Assembly (NCBI GenBank): GCA_964292325.1
Contig: CAXYVG010000151.1
Location: 1 to 6,836 of the forward strand
DNA: 6,836 nt
Direction: 5' to 3'
From: CTSoil-075 sp964292325
GTDB taxonomy: Bacteria; Bacillota; Negativicutes; DSM-13327
Part shown: positions 1-6,024 of the stretch, one piece after another
Layout of the letters: each line of letters begins with the position of its first letter
Position numbering within the stretch: position 1 is the stretch's first letter
Notes under the pieces: generated by a model
The model's input: only the letters and a program-made list of their open reading frames with translations
The model's database searches: none
Told to the model about the DNA's origin: nothing
Made by a program: the position numbers and the translations under genes

Positions 1-1
1 G

Positions 2-1066
2 GATACCAGCAGTGATGCTGAAGGGTTCTACCGAAAATACTGGAGTGAAAACGGTGTTATTAACGAAGCAAGCATTGCCAGAAAGCAGTCAATCATCATC
101 AAATTTTTCCCCACCGGACTAAGCGGCAAGAAAATCCTTGAGATCGGTGTTGGCGGAGAAGGTGGGCTCATACATCAGCTTTTCAAAGACAATGAAACTC
201 ACGGTTTAGATATATCGGACTCGGCCATCAACAATTGCAGACACTTTGGTCTTTCTGTAAAAAAGGCAAATCTTGATACCGACGTGATTCAACTTGTAGA
301 TGATTACTTTGATATCATTTTTGCCTTTGAAGTTTTTGAGCACTTCTGCAATCCGCAGCATGCCCTTGAAGAAATATACAGAGTTCTGAAACCGGGGGGA
401 ATTTTCATCAGCAGCATTCCATCCACATATACCTATCATTGGCCACGGCTATTCTATCCGAAGCTTTTTGATCTCGAAAATTACAAAGATTTCCTGATGA
501 TAAATGGATTCAGACCAACTTATATCAATGACTGGATGATGAAGAACCAGTATCGCACTTATAACGTACCGGGGGATATAAATTCATGGAGTTGGTACTG
601 GCATGCGGAAAAATTAGGGCAAAACGATGCTCAGGGCTATTTTGAAAGTGGAATACATTTTTGGGAGCAGCGTAATGAGATCGGAATCAGAACGCGGCCC
701 ATTGAAGCAATAGATATGTTCAGAAAATGTTATTGGCTTGCTAAAGATGATGATACTGCAATACTCTTTTTCGCACATTCATTAATTTATCGTTTTATCA
801 ATAATGATCAACAAGAATTTAATGAATTGTTTGATATTGTTTTTGATAGACAGAAGCAAACTGCCGGAAAATATAAATTCAATTTTTTCGCACGAGTGCT
901 GTTAATCGATGTTGAAGCCCGCCGCTTAGGGTTTAGCATTTTCAATCTGAATGACTATGAAATATTAAAACAGCAATTGAGCCAGATTGAGGGTACTCTT
1001 CCCCACATTGAGGCGATTAATCATGAAGAAATGATAAACCAGCGTCTATCGACACCTGTTTGTTGA
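2..1066 (+). CDS. Class I SAM-dependent methyltransferase with C-terminal extension (5' partial)
   Basis: The frame is open from the window edge to the TGA at 1064-1066, giving 354 visible residues, so the gene begins upstream. Internal ATGs such as that at 284 are not the start, because the SAM-binding core lies before them. Motif I, ILEIGVGGEGG, sits at visible residues 45-55. The acidic strand-2 segment HGLDISDSAI follows, then FDIIFAFEVFEH and the post-core motif RVLKPGGIF. This order is that of the Methyltransf_11/23 folds. About 200 residues follow the core. They are rich in Trp, Tyr and Phe, then apparently helical, and I do not recognise them; they may be a substrate or partner domain. 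Location in a sugar cluster suggests a sugar or glycan substrate, but none can be named. The 3' half is very AT-rich (the 60-base line at 781 has 11 G+C), unlike the genes from 1547 to 4319. Confidence 0.88.
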   Translation, partial: DTSSDAEGFYRKYWSENGVINEASIARKQSIIIKFFPTGLSGKKILEIGVGGEGGLIHQLFKDNETHGLDISDSAINNCRHFGLSVKKANLDTDVIQLVDDYFDIIFAFEVFEHFCNPQHALEEIYRVLKPGGIFISSIPSTYTYHWPRLFYPKLFDLENYKDFLMINGFRPTYINDWMMKNQYRTYNVPGDINSWSWYWHAEKLGQNDAQGYFESGIHFWEQRNEIGIRTRPIEAIDMFRKCYWLAKDDDTAILFFAHSLIYRFINNDQQEFNELFDIVFDRQKQTAGKYKFNFFARVLLIDVEARRLGFSIFNLNDYEILKQQLSQIEGTLPHIEAINHEEMINQRLSTPVC

Positions 1067-1152
1067 AGATACGTATTTTTAAAAAGGCATGATGCGACTT
1101 GATTGCCATATTATCGGCCTACAAAATTTCATCGATCACGTCCGGTGGATTG

Positions 1153-1168
1153 AACCCTGAATAGGGTT
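1153..1168. repeat. Small perfect inverted repeat (hairpin)
   Basis: AACCCT at 1153-1158 and AGGGTT at 1163-1168 are exact inverted copies around a 4-base GAAT loop. Neither strand has a T-run directly after the stem, so this is not a standard terminator. It lies about 90 bases after the first gene and could be a processing hairpin or chance. Confidence 0.35.
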
Positions 1169-1440
1169 ACATATTAAACCGTCTTTGAACGATTAAGTAT
1201 CTCATGCTAAAGAAGGAGACACTGACTTTGTTCAGGATTTGTCAAAAACTTTAGAAGAAAGCAAAAATACTTGAGGTCAAGTCTTATCAGGTCGGATCAC
1301 AAGGTGGCAATCGGGCATGCGATTACAAACATGGATATCGAATTTTATTGCCTTGATTCCAGGTCGAGTTTCATTAAATAGAACCGCTTTGCCAGGTTCG
1401 ATCAATCCAAAATCGAAGATAACTTTAAAATACTCAATAG

Positions 1441-1470
1441 TTACCAAACCGGTCAGGTCGATTTTATAAT
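1441..1470 (+). promoter_or_regulatory. Candidate sigma-70-type promoter upstream of the sugar block
   Basis: A perfect TATAAT at 1465-1470 is preceded, with an 18-base spacer, by TTACCA at 1441-1446, which matches four of six bases of TTGACA. Transcription would start near 1477, leaving an untranslated leader of about 70 bases before the ATG at 1547. It sits in the only sizeable gap ahead of the coupled block, which is where a promoter would be expected. In AT-rich DNA such matches also arise by chance. Confidence 0.4.
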
Positions 1471-1475
1471 ACATT

Positions 1476-1498
1476 ATCTAATTTTCAAACGATTAGAT
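1476..1498. repeat. 7-bp inverted repeat just downstream of the candidate promoter
   Basis: ATCTAAT at 1476-1482 and ATTAGAT at 1492-1498 are exact inverted copies separated by 9 bases. The repeat begins at about the predicted transcription start of the promoter at 1441-1470. It could be a weak leader hairpin or an operator-like half-site pair. Its AT-only stem makes a stable RNA hairpin unlikely. Confidence 0.3.
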
Positions 1499-1536
1499 TA
1501 TAACAACAATTAATGATCCCCCACCTTGAATACTTC

Positions 1537-1540
1537 GGAG
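1537..1540 (+). promoter_or_regulatory. Ribosome binding site that fixes the start at 1547
   Basis: GGAG lies six bases before the ATG at 1547. The alternative in-frame TTG at 1526 has only C-rich sequence before it and would add seven residues ahead of the zinc-finger segment, so the ATG is preferred. Confidence 0.7.
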
Positions 1541-1546
1541 AAAAGT

Positions 1547-2764
1547 ATGCAATATTGCAGGATATGCGGCCATCAACTCGAACAATTCATTTCGTATGGC
1601 CAAATGCCACTAGCCAATGGTTTTCTACATGCACATGAGTTCAATCAAGAATCATTTTTTGAACTGGCTGTCGGCTACTGTGACACCTGTGGAATGGTCC
1701 AACTAATTGATCAACCCAAACGGGAACTGATGTTTAACGAACACTACCACTTCTTTTCCGGCACATCCGCCTACATGACACAGCATTTCAAAGTATTTGC
1801 AGCGCATATAGCAGACAACTATCTTACCTCTTCCGACTCTTTTATCGTTGAAATCGGCAGTAACGACGGCATTATGCTCAAAAATTTTGCCGAAAGGGGT
1901 ATCAGGCACCTTGGTATTGAACCTTCCGCGAACGTCGCAAAGGTTGCCCGAGAAAAAGGTGTGTCCACGATCTGCCATTTTTTCGATGAAAATCTTGCTC
2001 GGAATATTGTCGCAGAGCATGGTCAGGCCGATGCGTTCCTGGCAGCTAATGTCATGTGCCATATACCCTATTTCCACTCTATTCTGGCCGGCATCAAGGT
2101 GCTTCTGAAACCAGGCGGCATTATCATGTTTGAAGATCCATACCTTGGCGATGTCATAGAAAAAACTTCTTATGACCAGATATATGACGAGCATGTTTTC
2201 CTTTTTTCCCTCAAGTCAGTTTCCTGCGCCTTTGACCAGCACGGTTTCGAGTTGGTCGATGTAGAACCACAGGAAACGCATGGCGGTTCAATGCGCTACG
2301 TGCTTGCCCATAAAGGATCTCGCCCTGTTTCTTCGAGAGTTGGAGAGTATCTCATGAAAGAAGAGCTGATGGGACTTGGCCGCATGGAAACCTATGATAA
2401 TTTCCGGAGAAATTGCGAACAGTCCCGGACTAGCCTGAAACAGCTGCTGCAAACTTTAAAAGCAGAAGGCAAGCGGGTGGTCGGCTACGGGGCAACGACA
2501 AAAAGTACCACTATAACAAATTATTGCGAACTTACTCCTGACCTAATCGAATTCATCTGTGACACAACGCCGATAAAACAGGGAAAATATTCGCCGGGTG
2601 CGCATATTCAAGTCAAACCGCATGAAGAGTTCGTGAAAAACTATCCTGATTTTGCCCTGTTGTTTGCATGGAACCACAGCAGGGAAATCATGGCAAAAGA
2701 AGAGGCTTTCAGGCGTGCGGGCGGAAAGTGGATTACGTATGTTCCCAGCGTACAGGTACTGTAA
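1547..2764 (+). CDS. NDP-ketosugar C-3-methyltransferase (TcaB9/EvaC/NovU type)
   Basis: The 405-residue product has the three-part layout of sugar C-methyltransferases. A zinc-binding N-terminal domain (Methyltransf_13) has Cys4, Cys7, Cys45 and Cys48 plus the conserved PLANGFL. The SAM-binding domain has EIGSNDG at 102-108, NVMCHIP around 168-174 and KPGG at 188-191. The C-terminal domain (Methyltransf_14) has GYGATTKSTT at 313-322. YDEH at 213-216 carries the Glu-His pair. From memory of the TcaB9 work, Tyr67, His172, Tyr213, Glu215 and His216 all match its active-site Tyr76, His181, Tyr222, Glu224 and His225 at one constant offset of nine. Such enzymes add a methyl group to C-3 of a dTDP-4-keto-deoxysugar in the cytoplasm. 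The stop overlaps the next start by one base (TAATG), which implies translational coupling with the aminotransferase. The exact sugar, and whether C-3 is already aminated, cannot be read from sequence. Confidence 0.92.
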   Translation: MQYCRICGHQLEQFISYGQMPLANGFLHAHEFNQESFFELAVGYCDTCGMVQLIDQPKRELMFNEHYHFFSGTSAYMTQHFKVFAAHIADNYLTSSDSFIVEIGSNDGIMLKNFAERGIRHLGIEPSANVAKVAREKGVSTICHFFDENLARNIVAEHGQADAFLAANVMCHIPYFHSILAGIKVLLKPGGIIMFEDPYLGDVIEKTSYDQIYDEHVFLFSLKSVSCAFDQHGFELVDVEPQETHGGSMRYVLAHKGSRPVSSRVGEYLMKEELMGLGRMETYDNFRRNCEQSRTSLKQLLQTLKAEGKRVVGYGATTKSTTITNYCELTPDLIEFICDTTPIKQGKYSPGAHIQVKPHEEFVKNYPDFALLFAWNHSREIMAKEEAFRRAGGKWITYVPSVQVL

Positions 2765-3864
2765 TGATCTACTGCGGAAATCCAAAAGCTCAGTATCTGT
2801 CGCATAAAGAGGAAATCCGGGATGCAATTTCCAGGGTACTTGAAAAAGGCCGGTATATCTTGGGAGAAGAGGTAGAGGGCTTTGAGGAAGAGTTTGCCCG
2901 TTATACCGGCGTTGCCCATGGTATCGGGGTCGGAAGCGGAACCGAGGCCTTGCATCTGGCGCTGAAAGTTTGTGGTATTGGTCCAGGCGATGATGTCATC
3001 ACCGTCGCACATACAGCTGTTGCCACGGTTGCCGCCATTGAGATGTCCGGAGCAACGCCTGTTTTTGCAGATATTACTCCGACGTACTTCACTCTAGACC
3101 CTGAAGCCTTCGCGGCGTCAATAACCCCGCGCACCAAGGCGGTAATACCTGTCCACATCTACGGGCAGACCGCCGATATGGACCGGATCATGGCAATAGC
3201 CCGTGACAGCAACCTGCGCGTCATCGAGGATTGTGCTCAAGCACATGGCTCGTGCTACGCGGGAAAAAGAGCAGGGGCTTTTGGAGACATGGCCTGCTTC
3301 AGTTTTTATCCTACAAAAAACCTCGGCGCCATCGGCGACGGGGGCATGGTTGTCACTAATGATCCTAAATTGGCGGCAAAAGGACGGCTATTGAGAGAGT
3401 ACGGCTGGTCTGACCGCTATGTCAGTACAGTAAGCGGCTGGAACACGAGGTTGGATGAACTTCAAGCGGCGATTTTACGGGTGAAGCTGCGTTCCCTCGA
3501 TGACGACAATCTCAGGCGAGCAGCTTTGGCCGGGACATACGCTGCCGAATTGCGCACAAGCAGCCTGGTTCTGCCGCCTCTGCGCGACAATGTTTCCCAC
3601 GTCTATCACCAGTATGTCGTCCGATCCAAACAGCGAGATCAGCTCAAACAATTTCTGGCTGAAAACGATGTCGGGACCTCGATTCACTATCCCGTGCCGA
3701 TCCATATCCAGCCGGCGTATTTTGCAAGGTTCCGCAGTTCTTTACCGGTAACCGAACAAGCATCGCATGAAATACTTTCCTTACCCATCTATCCCGAACT
3801 TGCGGAAAGCGATGTACAGCAGGTTGCAGAACAAATCAGAGCATTTGAACGGGAGCAGACATGA
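2764..3864 (+). CDS. DegT/DnrJ/EryC1/StrS-family NDP-sugar aminotransferase, C-3 (FdtB/QdtB/EvaB-like) type
   Basis: The 366-residue product is a full-length PLP-dependent sugar aminotransferase. GSGTEALHLAL (57-67) is the phosphate-binding region, EDCAQAHG (155-162) supplies the Asp and Gln that hold the cofactor, and SFYPTKNLGAIGDGG (180-194) carries the PLP lysine, Lys185. SFYPxKNLGAxGDgG is the form seen in enzymes that aminate a 3-keto sugar (DesV, TylB, QdtB, FdtB). C-4 enzymes usually read SFHxTKxxTTGEGG, so C-3 amination is the better guess. The start is the ATG sharing its A with the upstream TAA. An in-frame ATG at 2668 would add 32 residues that merely re-read the methyltransferase gene. 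Only a weak AGG precedes 2764, consistent with coupling. It overlaps the epimerase-like gene by four bases (ATGA). With the flanking genes it forms an EvaC/EvaB/EvaD-like set. Confidence 0.92.
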   Translation: MIYCGNPKAQYLSHKEEIRDAISRVLEKGRYILGEEVEGFEEEFARYTGVAHGIGVGSGTEALHLALKVCGIGPGDDVITVAHTAVATVAAIEMSGATPVFADITPTYFTLDPEAFAASITPRTKAVIPVHIYGQTADMDRIMAIARDSNLRVIEDCAQAHGSCYAGKRAGAFGDMACFSFYPTKNLGAIGDGGMVVTNDPKLAAKGRLLREYGWSDRYVSTVSGWNTRLDELQAAILRVKLRSLDDDNLRRAALAGTYAAELRTSSLVLPPLRDNVSHVYHQYVVRSKQRDQLKQFLAENDVGTSIHYPVPIHIQPAYFARFRSSLPVTEQASHEILSLPIYPELAESDVQQVAEQIRAFEREQT

Positions 3865-4319
3865 TCGATGGTGTCGTTATAAAGGATCTCGTCACCCATG
3901 CGGACGAGCGGGGTTTTTTCCGTGAAATCATCCGCGTATCGGACGACTTTTTTTCCGAAGGTTTTGGCCAGTGGAGCCATTCGCTTATGTATCAGGGAGT
4001 CGCGAAAGCCTGGCATATCCACAGCAGGCAGATTGATTGGTGGTATGTGGGAAGCGGTGTTCTCAAGGTCGCCTTGCACGACAAACGCCAGGAGTCATCC
4101 ACGTTCGGTGTAACCATGGAACTCCTGATGGGTGATAACCAGTCTGCAAAGGCATTGCGGATTCCGCCCGGTGTTGCTCATGGATGTAAATGTATCAGTG
4201 GGCCTGTTCACCTTTTTTATGTTACGTCAGAAGTTTATGATCCGGCTGATGAAGGCAGGATAGCCCATGATGATATAACTATAGGATACGATTGGATCAG
4301 TGAAGGCATAGTTACATAA
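3861..4319 (+). CDS. RmlC-like cupin, dTDP-4-dehydrorhamnose 3,5-epimerase family (short form)
   Basis: The 152-residue product shows the RmlC fold signatures in order: DERGFFREI (15-23), WHIH (51-54), a glycine turn GSGVLKVALHDKR (64-76), STFG (80-83), IPPGVAHG (101-108) and FYVTSEVYDP (119-128). His52 aligns with the catalytic base and Tyr120 with the catalytic tyrosine of RmlC. It is shorter than typical RmlC (about 180 residues or more). The usual RGLHYQ is replaced by KAWHIHSRQIDWW, and the lysine about ten residues after the catalytic His is missing (Tyr62). It may therefore epimerise a different 4-keto sugar, at one carbon only, or have lost activity. GGGAG at 3851-3855 lies five bases before the ATG, which overlaps the upstream stop by four bases. 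Its partners suggest it converts a D- to an L-configured intermediate. Confidence 0.85.
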   Translation: MIDGVVIKDLVTHADERGFFREIIRVSDDFFSEGFGQWSHSLMYQGVAKAWHIHSRQIDWWYVGSGVLKVALHDKRQESSTFGVTMELLMGDNQSAKALRIPPGVAHGCKCISGPVHLFYVTSEVYDPADEGRIAHDDITIGYDWISEGIVT

Positions 4320-4340
4320 ATTCAGACTGGATACCTAACG

Positions 4341-5048
4341 ATGTATTACTGGAATGGAATTTATCAAAACTTCAAGGAAGTCCCGCGTACTGACAATATC
4401 GATTATGTATCTTGTCAAGTATTCGAATTGGGAGAAACGCTAAATCAAATTTCAAATCATCAATATTTACCTTCATTGGAACAGCAACTCTTTGTACAAT
4501 TGGTGAAATCAATTGAGCCAGTGAATTCTGACCATGTGAAAATATTGGATTTTGGCGGCGGCTTAGGTTTGGATTATGTTGTAACTCGCTACCTTGACTC
4601 TATTCCAATGGATTATACGATAATTGAACAAAAACTAACGTGTAAGGTTGGTAATGAACTATTTATTACTGACAATAACATAAAGTTTATTGATGCATTT
4701 CCTGAAATTACAGAAGTATTTGATATTGTTTATCTTAATAGCAGTTTACAATATGTTGAAGATTTTAGAGCAGCACTTGATAAATTGGCTTCCTATAAGT
4801 CGAATTTCTTTGTTTTTGTGCGATTATCCGCGGGAGATATCCCTACTTATGCCACTTCACAGGTGAATATGCCTGACTTGTCTATCCCATACTGGTTCAC
4901 TAATTTTAACGAAATAAAAACCATAATATCTTCTTATGGCTACTCTTTGGTACATAAAAGCCAGCCGGATAGAGTTTATAATCAAGATAATTTCCCATAT
5001 TCCTACAGAATGGGAAGGGCAATTAATGCCTTCTTTAAAAGAGACTAA
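4341..5048 (+). CDS. Putative methyltransferase, TIGR04325 (LIC12133-like) family
   Basis: The 235-residue product opens with WNGIYQNF, typical of the start of this family. A SAM-type glycine loop, ILDFGGGLG, lies at 68-76, followed by DYTIIEQ and FDIVYLNSSLQYVEDF, which resemble strand 4 of the methyltransferase fold. The second half (FVFVRLSAGDIPTYATSQ and a closing SYRMGRAINAF) also resembles family members I recall from polysaccharide and glycosylation clusters. The reaction and acceptor are not established. No strong ribosome binding site is present; GGA at 4329-4331 is the best match. The gap from the epimerase-like gene is 21 bases, so co-transcription is likely. Composition changes abruptly here: the 60-base line at 4681 has 13 G+C against 37 in the line at 3541, suggesting a separate origin from the block before it. 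Confidence 0.75.
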   Translation: MYYWNGIYQNFKEVPRTDNIDYVSCQVFELGETLNQISNHQYLPSLEQQLFVQLVKSIEPVNSDHVKILDFGGGLGLDYVVTRYLDSIPMDYTIIEQKLTCKVGNELFITDNNIKFIDAFPEITEVFDIVYLNSSLQYVEDFRAALDKLASYKSNFFVFVRLSAGDIPTYATSQVNMPDLSIPYWFTNFNEIKTIISSYGYSLVHKSQPDRVYNQDNFPYSYRMGRAINAFFKRD

Positions 5049-5055
5049 GACTCGC

Positions 5056-5196
5056 ATGCCTGTCACTGCTGAAGACGTCGAAATACTTTCATACAATCCA
5101 AGCATTGCAGTTTTTGCTGCATATAAGGTCGGATATAACTTAGTAAAGTTTGTGTTAAGTGCCAAACAAAATGCTTTTTGTCGCGACTTCAGATAA
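5056..5196 (+). CDS. Doubtful small reading frame (46 codons)
   Basis: It starts at an ATG seven bases after the TIGR04325-type gene and fills most of the 203-base gap before the next gene. The predicted peptide has a short hydrophobic middle (SIAVFAAYKVGYNLVKFVLS) and a basic end. There is no good ribosome binding site, and the frame stays open upstream inside the preceding gene. I do not recognise it. It may be a small protein, the tail of a lost gene or chance. Nothing else was seen in the gap except the palindrome GTCGCGAC at 5180-5187. Confidence 0.22.
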   Translation: MPVTAEDVEILSYNPSIAVFAAYKVGYNLVKFVLSAKQNAFCRDFR

Positions 5197-5251
5197 GGAC
5201 ACTTTTGATTTCGATAATACTTGGTCATCCCTGAAAATATAGAGACTAAAA

Positions 5252-6010
5252 ATGGATACAATTAATAAATTTTGGAATGAACGTTCAAAATTGGGAGAAA
5301 AAGCAGGTAGTAATGACTTCTTGCTTAAAAGACTTGAACTAGACCTTATACTGGATACGGTAAAGGAATATTCGCGCATACTGGAAATTGGATGTGGGAA
5401 TGGTGAGACCCTTATAAAATTAGCTATAGAAAAAAACTGTACGGGCTTAGGGCTTGATTTTGCAGAAGGTATGGTATCTCTCGCAAAATCATCGTCAATA
5501 CAACAAGGATGCGCTTCAAAAGTTTCTTTTGACCATGGTAAAGTTCCCGGTCTACCAGACGGTATCGGTGAGTTTGATTATGTTCTGACAGAGCGCTGCC
5601 TTATCAATTTAGACAGTTACGAAAAACAGCACAAGGCTTTTTTGGAGATTATGTCTCATCTCAAACCTGGTGCATTCTATTTAATGATAGAGAGTTTTAT
5701 CCAGGGGTTGGATCGTACAAATGAGTTAAGAATTAAATTTAATCTTGGACCTATTACCCCTCCTTGGCACAACGTTTTTATGGATGAAAATATTGTGGCT
5801 TCTTGGGCGAATGTTGATTACAAACTTGTTCTCATTTCACCCTTTTCCAGCACTTATTATTTATTAAGTCGAGTTGTATATGCAGCCCTTGCACAAGACA
5901 AGGGTGAAGAGCTTCGCTACGACTCAGATATAAACTTACTTTCTTGTAAACTGCCACCGATAGGTAATTTTGGTCCTGTTAGACTCTATCTTTGGCAGCG
6001 GGTTAAATAG
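5252..6010 (+). CDS. Class I SAM-dependent methyltransferase
   Basis: The 252-residue product has a canonical SAM-binding core: ILEIGCGNGET at 43-53, GLGLDFAEGM at 65-74 with Asp69 placed to bind the SAM ribose, FDYVLTERCLINL at 108-120 and HLKPGAFYLMIES after it. The C-terminal part (GPITPPWHNVFMDE, then YYLLSRVVYAAL) is probably the acceptor-binding lid. The length is normal for a single-domain small-molecule or sugar methyltransferase. GAG at 5242-5244 lies seven bases before the ATG. The 203-base gap upstream could hold a promoter, but no convincing one was found. The next aminotransferase gene begins 14 bases after the stop. Composition is AT-rich (19 G+C in the line at 5641). The place of methylation (sugar O-, N- or chain end) cannot be read from sequence. 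Confidence 0.87.
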   Translation: MDTINKFWNERSKLGEKAGSNDFLLKRLELDLILDTVKEYSRILEIGCGNGETLIKLAIEKNCTGLGLDFAEGMVSLAKSSSIQQGCASKVSFDHGKVPGLPDGIGEFDYVLTERCLINLDSYEKQHKAFLEIMSHLKPGAFYLMIESFIQGLDRTNELRIKFNLGPITPPWHNVFMDENIVASWANVDYKLVLISPFSSTYYLLSRVVYAALAQDKGEELRYDSDINLLSCKLPPIGNFGPVRLYLWQRVK

Positions 6011-6012
6011 TG

Positions 6013-6017
6013 GGAGG
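6013..6017 (+). promoter_or_regulatory. Ribosome binding site that supports a GTG start at 6025
   Basis: GGAGG, inside GGGAGGA, lies seven bases before the GTG at 6025. The in-frame ATG at 6040 would leave 22 bases of spacing, which is too far. The residues between them (NTIH) run into the AGPWIT segment common at the start of this family. Confidence 0.75.
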
Positions 6018-6024
6018 AATATCA

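Larger units (their letters stand above)
1197..1513 (+). pseudogene. Possible decayed coding remnant (unrecognised)
   Basis: A frame open from 1197 to the TGA at 1272-1274 encodes a protein-like segment including KEGDTDFVQDLSKTLEESKN. Another frame on the same strand is open from 1226. It encodes DHKVAIGHAITNMDIEFYCL, meets a TAG at 1379-1381, and then stays open for 43 more codons to the TAA at 1511-1513, including NSYQTGQVDFIIHYLIF. One frameshift near 1260-1271 plus one amber codon would join these into about 110 codons. No family was recognised and no start with a ribosome binding site is visible. The minus strand is open in the same codon register at 1277-1474, which weakens the case for either strand. 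Chance remains quite possible. Confidence 0.22.
1067..1546. other. Gene-poor AT-rich intergenic stretch
   Basis: These 480 bases separate the first methyltransferase gene from the sugar-modification block and contain no convincing intact gene. They hold a candidate promoter, two short inverted repeats and a broken reading frame on the + strand, each listed separately. A 65-codon frame on the minus strand (1277-1474) has no ribosome binding site and is not recognisable. A 24-codon frame starting at 1089 (MMRLDCHIIG...) is also unremarkable. No GGCGGTAG ops element and no factor-independent terminator with a T-run was seen after 1066. A decayed gene or the join between two transferred segments would both fit. 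Confidence 0.6.

Noticed and set aside
1153..1168. Factor-independent terminator after the first gene
   Set aside because: The stem is only 6 bp and no T-run follows it on either strand.
1277..1474. 65-codon open frame on the minus strand in the intergenic region
   Set aside because: It has no ribosome binding site, no recognisable family, and runs against every other gene. It was kept only as part of the intergenic description and the possible-remnant finding.
1526..1546. TTG start seven codons upstream for the C-methyltransferase
   Set aside because: No ribosome binding site precedes the TTG, whereas GGAG lies six bases before the ATG at 1547, which begins directly at the Cys-rich MQYCRICG segment.
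1703..2194. 163-codon open frame on the minus strand
   Set aside because: It lies wholly inside the C-methyltransferase gene, opposite strongly conserved motifs, and its product resembles no family.
2668..2763. ATG at 2668 as the start of the aminotransferase
   Set aside because: The extra 32 residues are an out-of-frame reading of the methyltransferase 3' end and do not resemble the family N-terminus. The ATG at 2764 gives the standard start and a classic TAATG junction.
3861..4319. Sugar 3,4-ketoisomerase (FdtA/QdtA, WxcM-like cupin)
   Set aside because: Those enzymes carry an RGxHAHK-type motif. This protein has DERGFFREI, IPPGVAHG and the Y-x-P tail of the RmlC family instead.
5213..5243. 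Promoter in the gap before the methyltransferase at 5252
   Set aside because: GATAAT (5213) and TATAGA (5238) look like -10 boxes, but neither has a matching -35 at 16-18 bases.
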